Below are positions 44,661-53,787 of a stretch of 64,000 nt of DNA, one piece after another. Made by a program: the position numbers and the translations under genes. The notes under the pieces were generated by a model. That model was not told the DNA's origin and made no database searches. It saw only the letters and a list, made by a program, of their open reading frames with translations. The stretch lies in assembly GCA_944390045.1 (NCBI GenBank), contig CALXOO010000001.1, positions 62,001 to 126,000 on the forward strand, written 5' to 3'. Origin of the DNA: an uncultured Spirochaetales bacterium (GTDB lineage: Bacteria > Spirochaetota > Spirochaetia > Sphaerochaetales > Sphaerochaetaceae). Within the stretch, counting starts at the first letter, position 1. Every line of letters starts with the position of its first letter.

Positions 44661-46289
44661 TTGGCCAGGATATATATTACAGGACACCGTAATCCTGATA
44701 TGGATTCGATTGCGGCCGCGGTCGCATATGCCGCACTGAAGAACATGACTGACAGTGAGAACTGCTATGTGCCTGCGGCTCTGGGACCGCTGAATTCACA
44801 GTCAAGGGCCGTGCTTGATGAGCTTGGGCTGGAGAGTCCGGAATATCTCAAGGATGTCTATTCCCGCACCTCTTCAGTCTATCGTAAGCCGACACTGATC
44901 CTGGACCCTGATGATCCTGTCTATGAACTGGTCAACATGTACAATCAGAACAACCCCTCGGTGGTCCCCATTCTTGAGAACGGGGAATACCTTGGCCTGC
45001 TGTCCATTGATGAGATCAACCGCTATTTCCTGAGGGAGAACATGGACAGGCGGCCAGTCTACGACATACTCCTGAAAAACATACCGCGCGTCATCAGGGG
45101 CTTCTTTCTCAAACGTCCCAGAACGGAACTCGTGCATGCCCCTCTCATGGTGGGTGCGATGGACTACAGAGTCTTCTCGTCCAGACTGGATGAGTGCGGT
45201 ACGAAACCCCTGCTTGTCGTCGGCAACAGGGCAGACCACATCAGGGCCGCCTTTGCCAGGCAGCTTCCGGGCATCATCCTTACCGGAATGGACGAGGACA
45301 GCCTGCAGGCGCTGGATGCCTCGGACTATGAGGGATTCATCTATGTCTCGCACGAGGACACTGCCGAGACAATCAGGCTGCTCAGACTCTCGGTCGCGGT
45401 CAAGAATCTCCTCGTGCGCCACGCGAAGGAGAAGGTTCCTGATGACATGCTCTTCGAGAGCGCGAAGGGAATGCTCACCGAGAGCGGCCTGAGAGGCCTG
45501 CCGGTCTTCAGCCATGAGACAGGTGCCTTTGTCGGTTTCATCACCAGACGCTGCTTCCTGACCCAGCCAAGACAGAAGATCATTCTTGTCGATCACAACG
45601 AGGTGGCCCAGTCCGTTCCTGGCCTTGAGGATGCCGAGATCGTAGAAATCTTGGACCATCACAGGCTTGATGCCCCGAAGACCCGCACCCCGATAACGAT
45701 AATGACTGCTCCCGTGGGCTCTTCCTGCACGATTGTCTATGAGCAGTGGATGAGAAGCGGACAGGAGCTTGATGAGAAGATGGCCAGACTGCTTCTGTGT
45801 GGCATCTCTTCCGACACAGTGATGCTCAAGAGTCCCACCACGACCATTGTCGACAGCACAGCGGTCAGGGATATCTGTGCCCGCTTCAGCATTGACTATG
45901 AGGACTTCTGCACGAGGCTCTTCTCGCATGGCAGCTCACTGTCAAATCAGGATCCGGCCAGGGCTGTCAGCGGAGACTTCAAGATCTACAGTGAATCAGG
46001 AGTGAGCTTCGGAATAGGTCAGGTGGAGGTCACGACTTTCGCAGACATCGGAAAAGTGAGGGAGACATATATTTCCCAGCTGGAGAAGACTGGACAGGCG
46101 GAGAAGCTGGAGTGGACCATGCTGCTGGTCACCAATGTGATGAGTGAGGACTCGATGCTGCTCAGCACTGATTACAGGAAGTGCTACAAGCTGATGTATG
46201 AGGAAGTCGGGAAGGGGGTGTACCATCTTCCCGGCGTGCTCTCCAGAAAGAAGCAGCTGCTTCCGGAGATCCTGCGCGTCCTGTCCTAG
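44661..46289 (+). CDS. ppaC: Manganese-dependent inorganic pyrophosphatase with CBS and DRTGG domains
   Basis: Family II pyrophosphatase, 542 aa. N-terminal DHH part with GHRNPDMDSIAAA, then a regulatory insert (about 70-300) of two CBS repeats around a DRTGG domain, then DHNE, EILDHHRLDAPK and the C-terminal DHHA2 domain. CBS-PPases are known to be set by adenine nucleotides and Ap4A. TTG 44661 is the start, with AAGGAGGA upstream and ARIYITGHRNPD following at once. Confidence 0.92.
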   Translation: MARIYITGHRNPDMDSIAAAVAYAALKNMTDSENCYVPAALGPLNSQSRAVLDELGLESPEYLKDVYSRTSSVYRKPTLILDPDDPVYELVNMYNQNNPSVVPILENGEYLGLLSIDEINRYFLRENMDRRPVYDILLKNIPRVIRGFFLKRPRTELVHAPLMVGAMDYRVFSSRLDECGTKPLLVVGNRADHIRAAFARQLPGIILTGMDEDSLQALDASDYEGFIYVSHEDTAETIRLLRLSVAVKNLLVRHAKEKVPDDMLFESAKGMLTESGLRGLPVFSHETGAFVGFITRRCFLTQPRQKIILVDHNEVAQSVPGLEDAEIVEILDHHRLDAPKTRTPITIMTAPVGSSCTIVYEQWMRSGQELDEKMARLLLCGISSDTVMLKSPTTTIVDSTAVRDICARFSIDYEDFCTRLFSHGSSLSNQDPARAVSGDFKIYSESGVSFGIGQVEVTTFADIGKVRETYISQLEKTGQAEKLEWTMLLVTNVMSEDSMLLSTDYRKCYKLMYEEVGKGVYHLPGVLSRKKQLLPEILRVLS

Positions 46290-48289
46290 TCCGTTCCCTG
46301 GATCTTGATGATGCTCGGCAGGAGTCTGATCGCTGCAAGCATCTTCCTCATCTCCACTTCGTTGTTTGCGCTGACCGTGAATGTTCCTGACAGTCCTTCA
46401 GCACAGACATCAAGACTGCCGGCGACCAGGCGTCCGTTGTACTTCTTCACGGCACCGTCGATCTCGCCGAAAAGCTCCGCATTCATCTTCGCTGTGACCT
46501 TGAAGCGGCGCACCAGCTCGTTGCTGTCCCATTCCACGGGAACCAGGCGCTTGTCTGCCTCGGCCATGTTTGCCAGGTTCTTGCAGTCCTTGCGGTGGAT
46601 CACATAGCCGCGCCCGCGGGTGATATAGGCGACAATCTCATCTCCGTATACCGGATTGCAGCACTTTGCGAAGTCAAAGAGGATGTTGCTGTTGTTGTTG
46701 ATGATGACTGATGAGCTTGATTTCTCAGTAGGGATGAACTTTATACCCTGCATCATCGGGATGATGGGCTTGGGAGCCTCAGGGACTTCCTCCCTGACAT
46801 CCTTCTTCTTTTCTGCCTGCGTGTTCTGGGCCGGAGCGTTCTTGTTCAGCCAGGCCATGATCTTCTTTCTGGCACTGGATGTCTTCGCCATCTCCAGCCA
46901 GGCATGGTGAGGGTGGGCCGAAGGGGAGGTCAGGATCTCTATGACCTGCGTGTTGCCCAGCGGCTTGGACAGCGGGATGATGCTTCCGTCAGCCTTTGCA
47001 CCGGTGGTGTGTATTCCGATCTCAGTGTGGATCTTGAAGGCGAAGTCAAGTGCGGTTGCTCCGACAGGCAGCTCGATGACGCGGCCCTGTGGCGTGAAGA
47101 CGACGATGGAGTCCTTCAGAAGCTCGTTCTTGATCTCATCCATGTAGTCCTCGTTCTGTTCGATTTCCCGGGACCAGTTCTTGATCTTGTTGATGATCTT
47201 CTGGTAGTTGACGCTGTCGTAGTTCTTCCAGGTGCCGCTCTCGCTTCCCGTGCTTGCCTTGTATGACCAGTGGGCGGCCACACCCTCCTCAGCGGTCTTG
47301 TCCATCTCACGGGTCCGGATCTGGATCTCAAGGTGCCTGTTGTTCGGGCCGAGGACCGTCGTGTGCAGAGACTGGTAGTTGTTTGTCTTCGGCATCGCGA
47401 TGTAGTCCTTGAAGCGGCCCTCAATCGGCGGCCAGGTCTGGTGGATGATGCCCAGAATCGTATAGCACTCGGTCACAGTGTCGCAGATCACACGGATGCC
47501 GAGCACGTCGAAGATCTCGTCAATCTCCTTCTTGCGCCTCTTGATCTTCAGGTAGACGGAATAGACATGCTTCACACGTCCTTTTACGTTGATGTTGGTT
47601 ATTCCGGCCTTGGCGCAGGCCATCATGATGGTCTTCTGGACGCTCTTGATATAGGCATTGTACTCGCCCTTCTTCGAAAGCAGGAAGTCGGAGATGTACT
47701 GATAAGTGTCCGGCTTGAGCGTCTTGAGCGAGAGGTCCTCTAGCTCGGTCTTCATCCAGCTGATGCCGAGGTTCCCGGCGAGGGGGGCGAAGATGTCCAG
47801 ACAGTCCTGTGCTATTTCCTTCTGCCGCTGGGGTGCGAGAGAGCCGAGAGTGCGCATGTTGTGCAGCTTGTCCGAGAGCTTGATGATGATGACTCTCATG
47901 TCCTTGCCCATGGCGAAGAACATCTTCCTGATGGTCTCCGCTTCCTGCAGGCTCTTGGACTCGCTTTTAAGGCGGCTGATCTTCGTCACACCGTCAACCA
48001 TGAGGGCAACTTCAGGGCCGAAGCGCTCCTCTATGTCCTGGAGTGTTGCCTCGGTGTCCTCGACCACATCGTGCAGAAGTCCGGCGCAGATTGTGTCGGC
48101 ATCCATTCCCAGCTGGATTAGTATGCTGCCGACTGCAAGCGGGTGGATGATGTATGGTTCCCCGCTCTTTCTCTTCTGATCTCCGTGGAGCTCATCGGCA
48201 TAGACTGCTGCGGACAGGATCTTGTCCTGGTCCTCCTTGGGATATTGGAATGCCTTCTGATAGAATTTCTGTACCAGCTGTTCATGCAT
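46286..48289 (-). CDS. RelA/SpoT-family (p)ppGpp synthetase/hydrolase
   Basis: 667-aa long RSH. HD hydrolase domain with intact HDVVED and HPLAVG; synthetase with KDYIAMPKTNNYQSLHTT; TGS (VVFTPQGRVIELPVGATALDF region near 400), zinc-finger-like CCNPVYGDEIVAY and C-terminal ACT. Both enzymatic halves look complete, so this may be the only long RSH. GGAGA precedes the ATG, and it ends overlapping ppaC by 4 bp. Confidence 0.94.
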   Translation of the reverse strand: MHEQLVQKFYQKAFQYPKEDQDKILSAAVYADELHGDQKRKSGEPYIIHPLAVGSILIQLGMDADTICAGLLHDVVEDTEATLQDIEERFGPEVALMVDGVTKISRLKSESKSLQEAETIRKMFFAMGKDMRVIIIKLSDKLHNMRTLGSLAPQRQKEIAQDCLDIFAPLAGNLGISWMKTELEDLSLKTLKPDTYQYISDFLLSKKGEYNAYIKSVQKTIMMACAKAGITNINVKGRVKHVYSVYLKIKRRKKEIDEIFDVLGIRVICDTVTECYTILGIIHQTWPPIEGRFKDYIAMPKTNNYQSLHTTVLGPNNRHLEIQIRTREMDKTAEEGVAAHWSYKASTGSESGTWKNYDSVNYQKIINKIKNWSREIEQNEDYMDEIKNELLKDSIVVFTPQGRVIELPVGATALDFAFKIHTEIGIHTTGAKADGSIIPLSKPLGNTQVIEILTSPSAHPHHAWLEMAKTSSARKKIMAWLNKNAPAQNTQAEKKKDVREEVPEAPKPIIPMMQGIKFIPTEKSSSSVIINNNSNILFDFAKCCNPVYGDEIVAYITRGRGYVIHRKDCKNLANMAEADKRLVPVEWDSNELVRRFKVTAKMNAELFGEIDGAVKKYNGRLVAGSLDVCAEGLSGTFTVSANNEVEMRKMLAAIRLLPSIIKIQGTD

Positions 48290-48346
48290 GCTCGACTTTT
48301 CTCCACTGACTGTGAGTATTAGCGTGAATGCATGAGAGTGTAAACA

Positions 48347-49195
48347 CTAAAGCGGCAAAAGTCCACAAACAACGCGGTCCAGACCTGCAAGATCCTTCAG
48401 CACATCCACTTGTCTGAAGCCTCTTTGCTCCATGCAGACGGCCAGGTCTCCTGTCTGTCTGTAATCGCACTCAAGGGCAAGAAAGCCGCCGGGGAAAAGG
48501 TGGGCAGGAGCCTCATCCACGATCCTTCTCGCAGTTCCGAGTCCGTCCACCGCCTCATCGAAGAGCGCAAGGGCCGGCTCGTTTGCCACTTCCCGGGAGA
48601 GTCCTGCCTCCCAGCTGCGGCAGATGTATGGCGGGTTTGCAGTTATCACGGAAAAACGCTGGTTGCCGAGCGCACTGAAAAGATCGCCGCACACACAGTC
48701 CCATGCTGTTTCGGTCCCCAGCAGCGCGGCTGCGTTCCTGTGTGCGACCTCAAGCGCACTCATGCTGATGTCTGCAAGCACCAGGCGTCCCACTGCGGTA
48801 CTGTGCGCGATGGCAATCCCCACACAGCCTGTGCCGGTGCACAGGTCGAGCAGGGCAGTGCAGCCATGCTGCCTGATATATGCGGCCGCAGCATCGACGA
48901 GGGTCTCTGTGTCAGCTCTGGGTATCAGAGTGTTCCTGTCCACTATGAAATCCAGTCCGTAGAACTCCCTGTGTCCCGTCAGATAGCTTGACGGCTGGTG
49001 GGCCGAACGCTGTCTGACCAGGGAAAGAAAGCGGGATTCAAGCTCCCCGTCGACGCTCTTTGCCGCGTCAATGATCTGCCTTTCCGCACTGATTCCCAGA
49101 CTTTCCAGCAGCACCCTGACCTCCAGCATAGGCTGGGGTATTCCTGCCTCTTCCAGTCTGGCGGCAGCCTCCAGTCTGAGCTGGCGCAGAGTCAT
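48347..49195 (-). CDS. prmC: Release factor glutamine methyltransferase
   Basis: Methylates the GGQ glutamine of release factors. 282 aa: helical N-domain, SAM motif [16 protein letters not shown] and catalytic NPPY in [10 protein letters not shown]. Starts in the stop of prfA (ATGA), directly after its own substrate protein, the usual order. Confidence 0.93.
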   Translation of the reverse strand: MTLRQLRLEAAARLEEAGIPQPMLEVRVLLESLGISAERQIIDAAKSVDGELESRFLSLVRQRSAHQPSSYLTGHREFYGLDFIVDRNTLIPRADTETLVDAAAAYIRQHGCTALLDLCTGTGCVGIAIAHSTAVGRLVLADISMSALEVAHRNAAALLGTETAWDCVCGDLFSALGNQRFSVITANPPYICRSWEAGLSREVANEPALALFDEAVDGLGTARRIVDEAPAHLFPGGFLALECDYRQTGDLAVCMEQRGFRQVDVLKDLAGLDRVVCGLLPL

Positions 49196-50256
49196 AGGTT
49201 TTTCAGGGCCTCTTCACCTGCGGCCACTTTCAGCGGCTCGATGATCTCGTCAAGATCACCGTTGATGATCTGGTCCAGATGATAGAGCGTGAGGTTGATC
49301 CTGTGATCGGTGACACGGTTCTGCGGGAAGTTGTATGTGCGTATCCTCTCGCTCCTGTCGCCGCTTCCGACCTGGCTCTTGCGCTCTGCGGCGCGCTCGG
49401 CGCGCTTCCTTCCTTCCTCCAGGTCATAGAGACGGGCCCTGAGCACTCTCAGTGCCTTGTTCTTGTTCTTCAGCTGGCTCTTCTCATCCTGCTGGATGAC
49501 TACGATTCCGGTGGGAATATGCGTGATCCTGACTGCGGAGTCCGTGGTGTTGACGCACTGACCGCCGGGACCTCCGGCCCTCATCACGTCGATCTTGAGG
49601 TCTTCCTGACGGATCTCAATGTCAGTCTCCTCTGCCTCCGGAAGAACCGCTACCGTAACGGCGGAGGTGTGGATCCTGCCGCTGGACTCGGTCTCAGGCA
49701 CGCGCTGGACGCGGTGCACTCCGCTCTCGAAGCGCAGTGAGCCGTAGACATCACGGCCGCTGATGGAGACCACGACCTCCTTGTAGCCTCCCACCTGGCT
49801 CTCGCTTGCGTTCATCACCTCCATCTTCCACCGCTTCGATTCGGCGTAGTGGCTGTACATGCGGTAAAGATCGCTTGCGAAGAGACTGGCCTCGTCTCCG
49901 CCGGTTCCGGCCCTTATTTCCATGATGATGTTCTTGCCTGCCAGGGGATCAGGCGGAATCAGGAGCATTTTTGCGTTGTTCTCCTCCCTGACGGCCTGTT
50001 CTTCCAGACTCGCAAGTTCCTCACGCGCCATCTCCTGCAGCTCCGGATCCTCCTCGGCCCTGATCATCTCGCGGGCCTGGTCGATCTGGCTGAGAATTCC
50101 GCCAAGGTGTCTCAGCGAGTCTACGATGGGCGCTATCCTGCTGCGCTCCTGTGTGAGCTCGGTATACTTCTTCATGTCCTTCATCACCTCACTGGAGGCG
50201 AGCTGGGCATCGATCGCGTCGAGCTGTTTGGTGAATTCTTCCAGTTTCTCAATCAT
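49192..50256 (-). CDS. prfA: Peptide chain release factor 1
   Basis: RF1, 354 aa, reads UAA and UAG. GGQ loop in [14 protein letters not shown] near 230 and domain 2 with [14 protein letters not shown]. The usual PxT tripeptide of RF1 (normally around residue 185-190) was not confirmed by eye. A TAATAT lies 12 bases before the ATG on this strand, so the leader is very short. Confidence 0.95.
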   Translation of the reverse strand: MIEKLEEFTKQLDAIDAQLASSEVMKDMKKYTELTQERSRIAPIVDSLRHLGGILSQIDQAREMIRAEEDPELQEMAREELASLEEQAVREENNAKMLLIPPDPLAGKNIIMEIRAGTGGDEASLFASDLYRMYSHYAESKRWKMEVMNASESQVGGYKEVVVSISGRDVYGSLRFESGVHRVQRVPETESSGRIHTSAVTVAVLPEAEETDIEIRQEDLKIDVMRAGGPGGQCVNTTDSAVRITHIPTGIVVIQQDEKSQLKNKNKALRVLRARLYDLEEGRKRAERAAERKSQVGSGDRSERIRTYNFPQNRVTDHRINLTLYHLDQIINGDLDEIIEPLKVAAGEEALKNL

Positions 50257-50294
50257 AGTGCGCGAATCATATTATGCAATTGGGGAAAACTTGA

Positions 50295-51698
50295 CTAGCC
50301 CATGACTTGGCTGTACAGCTGCTGTCCGTATTCCCTCAGCGCGACAAGCGTGAGCTTGCTGCGCGCGTCAGTGCCCATGCTCTCCAGGCCGTCTGCAATC
50401 TCCCTCATGTATGCGTTATAGCCGGGATTGCGCCCGAATGGCTGTATCAGGCGGGTCGCGCAGTAGTTCTTCCACAGCAGCCTCTCGTTCTCGCCCAGCA
50501 CCTCAGGCCAGTTTCTGGCGACCTGCCGGAAGAGGAGCTTGGGGACCTTCTCACTGTCGAAGTGCAGTCCTGCCCTGAGCCGGCGCTGGGGAGGAAAGCT
50601 GTTGATGAGCTTCATGTTTGCCCTGTCGTTGTCGGAGTAGAATGAGTCTGCATATATCCTGAGGTCGGGGTCGAGGTTCGCATCTGTCTGGCTCTTCGTC
50701 TCCATCAGCGGCTCAAGCCTCTCGAGAATGGCAGCCCTGTTGTGGTGAATGAAGTCAAGATTGGACTGCATCAGCTCCATGTCTATGGCCAGCCGCCTCT
50801 GCACTTCCTCCACCTTGCTCAGGATTGTGATCGGGGCGATGAAGGGGCAGCGGTTCGTAGTGATCCTGACCAGTCCATTCCAGACATCCTCGGCATCCAG
50901 CAGTGTTCTCGCATCCTTCGTCAGGTCAAAGCACACAACGGTGTTCGACCTGCTTCTGTCAAGGCTTATCGGACAGACCGGCCGGCTGGAGCCGTGCTCG
51001 TTCGTGAAGAACTGGCAGGTGTACATCACAGGAGTGCCGCGCAATGTGTCGAGCATGCTGTTGAGACTTCTCTTCGAGCGGTGGCTGAAATAGTAGTCGA
51101 AGAGGGCAGGCTGCTTCTGCCTGATCAGCTTTGCCACGTTGATTGTCGCATAAACGTCGACCAGCGCATCGTGCGCTCCTTCCTGGGGGATTCCGTTGTC
51201 CTCAGTCAGATGTACTAGCCTGAATGATGTGGCACCGTTCTCCTTCCTGTGCAGGAAGCTGATTCCCTCCGGCCTGAAATCGTGCACTGCCCTGACAAGG
51301 TCGAGCACGTCCCAGCGCGAGCATCCGTTCATCCACTCCCTCTCGTAAGGGTCCATGAGATTGCGGTATAGGCAGTTCCTGATGAACTCGTCATCGAATG
51401 CGATATTGTTGAAGCCCAGGACGACAGTGTCGGGAACCATGAACTCACGGTTGATGCGGCTGATGAAGTCGAACTCGCAAATACCATCCCTGAGCGTCTT
51501 CTGCGGCGTGATGCCGGTGACCAGGCAGCTTGAGGGGCTGGGAAGATAGTCAGGGGCGATTGCGCACAGCATGACCACCGGGTCCTGGATGACCCTGAGC
51601 TGCATGTCAGTCCTGACCATGGCCACCTGGGCTATCCTGTCCGCCTTGCTGTCCAGGCCGAAGGTCTCAAGATCGTAGAAGAGGAAACTCTGTGCCAT
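50295..51698 (-). CDS. sbcB: Exonuclease I (SbcB-like 3'-5' ssDNA exonuclease)
   Basis: 467 aa. DEDDh residues in FLFYDLETFGLD, GFNNIAFDDEFIR and AHDALVDVYATI; then the ExoI SH3-like and C-terminal domains (FNHPKCPV-like region at VCFDLTKDA, WPEVLGE near the end). Degrades single strands in repair and recombination. Common in Gammaproteobacteria, less expected here. TATACT lies about 15 bases upstream of the ATG. Confidence 0.88.
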   Translation of the reverse strand: MAQSFLFYDLETFGLDSKADRIAQVAMVRTDMQLRVIQDPVVMLCAIAPDYLPSPSSCLVTGITPQKTLRDGICEFDFISRINREFMVPDTVVLGFNNIAFDDEFIRNCLYRNLMDPYEREWMNGCSRWDVLDLVRAVHDFRPEGISFLHRKENGATSFRLVHLTEDNGIPQEGAHDALVDVYATINVAKLIRQKQPALFDYYFSHRSKRSLNSMLDTLRGTPVMYTCQFFTNEHGSSRPVCPISLDRSRSNTVVCFDLTKDARTLLDAEDVWNGLVRITTNRCPFIAPITILSKVEEVQRRLAIDMELMQSNLDFIHHNRAAILERLEPLMETKSQTDANLDPDLRIYADSFYSDNDRANMKLINSFPPQRRLRAGLHFDSEKVPKLLFRQVARNWPEVLGENERLLWKNYCATRLIQPFGRNPGYNAYMREIADGLESMGTDARSKLTLVALREYGQQLYSQVMG

Positions 51699-51764
51699 AT
51701 TCTCTTGTCAGCAAGTATAGCTCAAGAGGACGTCCTTGCAAATGCTGAACGACCTGTGCCAGTG

Positions 51765-51794
51765 TTGTAACGCATCACTTCCGCGTTGTACTAT
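51765..51794 (+). promoter_or_regulatory. Promoter of the UMF1 permease operon
   Basis: TTGTAA (51765-51770), 18-bp spacer, TACTAT (51789-51794). Here the start codon lies 24 bases further on behind GGAGGA, so this is a leadered mRNA. Confidence 0.55.
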
Positions 51795-51818
51795 TGGACA
51801 CCAGCGGAGGAAACATCA

Positions 51819-53108
51819 GTGAAGGATTCCAGGCGGTCAATTGTATCCTGGGCCCTGTATGACTGGGCAAACAGCGCCTTTGCCACGACAGTCATGGCGG
51901 CCTTTTTCTCAATTTTCTTTTCCAGTTACTGGTCCCTCGACCAGGACAGTTCGGTCACGACTTTCTGGCTGGGAATCGCGAACTCCCTGGAGTCGCTTGT
52001 CGTGGCCATACTCGCACCGGTTCTCGGCGCCGTCGCAGACAGCGGAGGATACAGGAAGCGCTTCCTCGTCTTCTTCTCCTTCCTCGGAGCGCTGCTGACC
52101 GGAACACTGGCAATGGTGCATGCCGGAGCCTGGCTCGCTGCCATGTTTGTCTACGTCATCGCCTGCGTGGGCTTCGCCGGAGCGAATATATTCTATGATG
52201 CCCTGCTTCCCGCCGTGGCAAGCGAGAAGAAGGTCGACTTCGTCTCGGCCCTGGGCTATTCGCTCGGTTATATCGGGGGAGGCCTGCTTTTCCTGATCAA
52301 TGTGCTGATGTATCTGTTTCCGGCTGTCTTCGGCCTGCCTGATGACGGTGGAGTCGCCGCAGTCAAGGCTTCCTTTGTCATGGTCGCTGTCTGGTGGATC
52401 GTCTTTACCATCCCCCTCATGCTTTTCGTGAAGGAGGATGCTCCGGTAAGGAGACTCAGTGCCGGACAGGCAGTCAGGAAGGGCTTCGGTGATGTCGTGT
52501 ACACCCTCAGATCGCTGAGGCGGCTCAGGATGACAGGTCTTTTCCTGGTCGCCTTCTGGTGCTACATCGACGGTGTCGACACAATAATAAGAATGGCTGT
52601 CGACTATGGTACCAGTCTGGGTTTCCCCTCCGAAAGCCTCATAGTCGCACTCCTGATCACACAGTTCGTCGCCTTTCCAGCGGCGCTTGCCTACAACATT
52701 TTCGGCAGGAAGATAGGACAGAAGAAGGCCATTCTTGCCGCCATCAGCGCCTATGCGGTCATCTCGTGCATCGGTTTCTTCATGACCAACGTGATCCAGT
52801 TCTATGTCCTGGCCAGCATGATAGGACTTTTCCAGGGCGGCATTCAGGCCCTCAGCAGAAGCTACTTCACCCGTTTCGTCCCCTCCGGCATGGAGGCCCA
52901 GTTCTTCGGATTCTACAACATGCTGGGCAAGTTCGCGGCGATCATAGGGCCCATGCTGGTCGGCGTCGTCACGCTGCTGACAGGCAGCCACAGGGCAGGC
53001 ATCCTTTCCCTGGTCATTCTCTTCCTTGTGGGAGGCATACTGCTGCACAGGGTCGACGAGGATGAGGCTGTCAGGGCCAGAGAGGCCTTCGAGAAGGAAG
53101 CCAGATGA
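51819..53108 (+). CDS. UMF1-family MFS permease
   Basis: 429 aa with about 12 membrane helices. SWALYDWANSAFATTVMA at the N-terminus and QALSRSYFTRFVP in the second half are the marks of the UMF1 (Atg22-like) branch of the major facilitator superfamily, often drug or amino-acid exporters of unknown substrate. GTG 51819 is preferred over earlier in-frame codons because GGAGGA lies seven bases upstream. Overlaps the next gene by four bases. Confidence 0.85.
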   Translation: MKDSRRSIVSWALYDWANSAFATTVMAAFFSIFFSSYWSLDQDSSVTTFWLGIANSLESLVVAILAPVLGAVADSGGYRKRFLVFFSFLGALLTGTLAMVHAGAWLAAMFVYVIACVGFAGANIFYDALLPAVASEKKVDFVSALGYSLGYIGGGLLFLINVLMYLFPAVFGLPDDGGVAAVKASFVMVAVWWIVFTIPLMLFVKEDAPVRRLSAGQAVRKGFGDVVYTLRSLRRLRMTGLFLVAFWCYIDGVDTIIRMAVDYGTSLGFPSESLIVALLITQFVAFPAALAYNIFGRKIGQKKAILAAISAYAVISCIGFFMTNVIQFYVLASMIGLFQGGIQALSRSYFTRFVPSGMEAQFFGFYNMLGKFAAIIGPMLVGVVTLLTGSHRAGILSLVILFLVGGILLHRVDEDEAVRAREAFEKEAR

Positions 53109-53773
53109 GAAGGGCCGCGCTGATCATTCTGACAGCAGTCCTGCTTGCAGGCACGCTGACCGGTGCGCCTGCATCGGTCGGGGATATGCAGACTGCCCTC
53201 CACGCGGTCGGCTGCTCGGTCGTCTCGACCCTGGCTGCCAGCACCTCAATTCCTTCCGTGAGCCTTGACGGAGTCACGCTTGAGCGAACCCGCAGCGAGG
53301 GAGGGGAGGAGAGTGCCGTGATCAGCTATCTGCGCTGTGACCTGTATTCGGTTGCCGGACAGCTTGAGAACCCGCGCGGTGCGGCTTCCTTCCTGGGACG
53401 CCTGCTGTCAAGCGCTTCCTCCCGTCTTTCCCCTCTCAGCAGAATGGCTGTCGAGAGCATCCGGGCCATGGAGATAGGGCGCGGTGATGTGATAATAGAC
53501 GGCACGCTCTCTTTCAGCGGCAGTCTGCCCGCCGGTGACATCGCAGGCCTGATCTTCAGCCTGTACGTGATGAGGAATTACTCGGACATCGATTTTGATG
53601 TCGATGTGTCTCTGGTCGTCTCCGGAGGCTTGTTCGACACTCCGCTGGCCTTTGAGGGCCGCCTGTCCGTAAGCGGTGACGACAGCCTGGACTGCGTAAC
53701 CTTGACGACAGAAATGATGACATGCAACAATTTTGAGATAACAATAGCGCCGATGTGCTTCAGCATCGGCTGA
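53105..53773 (+). CDS. Hypothetical secreted protein
   Basis: 222 aa; signal peptide (RRAALIILTAVLLAGTLTGA, cleavage near 21). The mature protein is serine-rich with beta-strand-like stretches and no recognised domain. ATGA overlap with the permease gene implies co-translation; hexokinase follows 14 bp later behind GAGGAGG. Function unknown. Confidence 0.6.
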   Translation: MRRAALIILTAVLLAGTLTGAPASVGDMQTALHAVGCSVVSTLAASTSIPSVSLDGVTLERTRSEGGEESAVISYLRCDLYSVAGQLENPRGAASFLGRLLSSASSRLSPLSRMAVESIRAMEIGRGDVIIDGTLSFSGSLPAGDIAGLIFSLYVMRNYSDIDFDVDVSLVVSGGLFDTPLAFEGRLSVSGDDSLDCVTLTTEMMTCNNFEITIAPMCFSIG

Positions 53774-53787
53774 GGAGGTAGGTGATT

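Noticed and set aside
51909-53048. 379-codon open frame opposite the UMF1 permease
   Set aside because: Charged low-complexity translation without motif, exactly antisense to a clear MFS gene.
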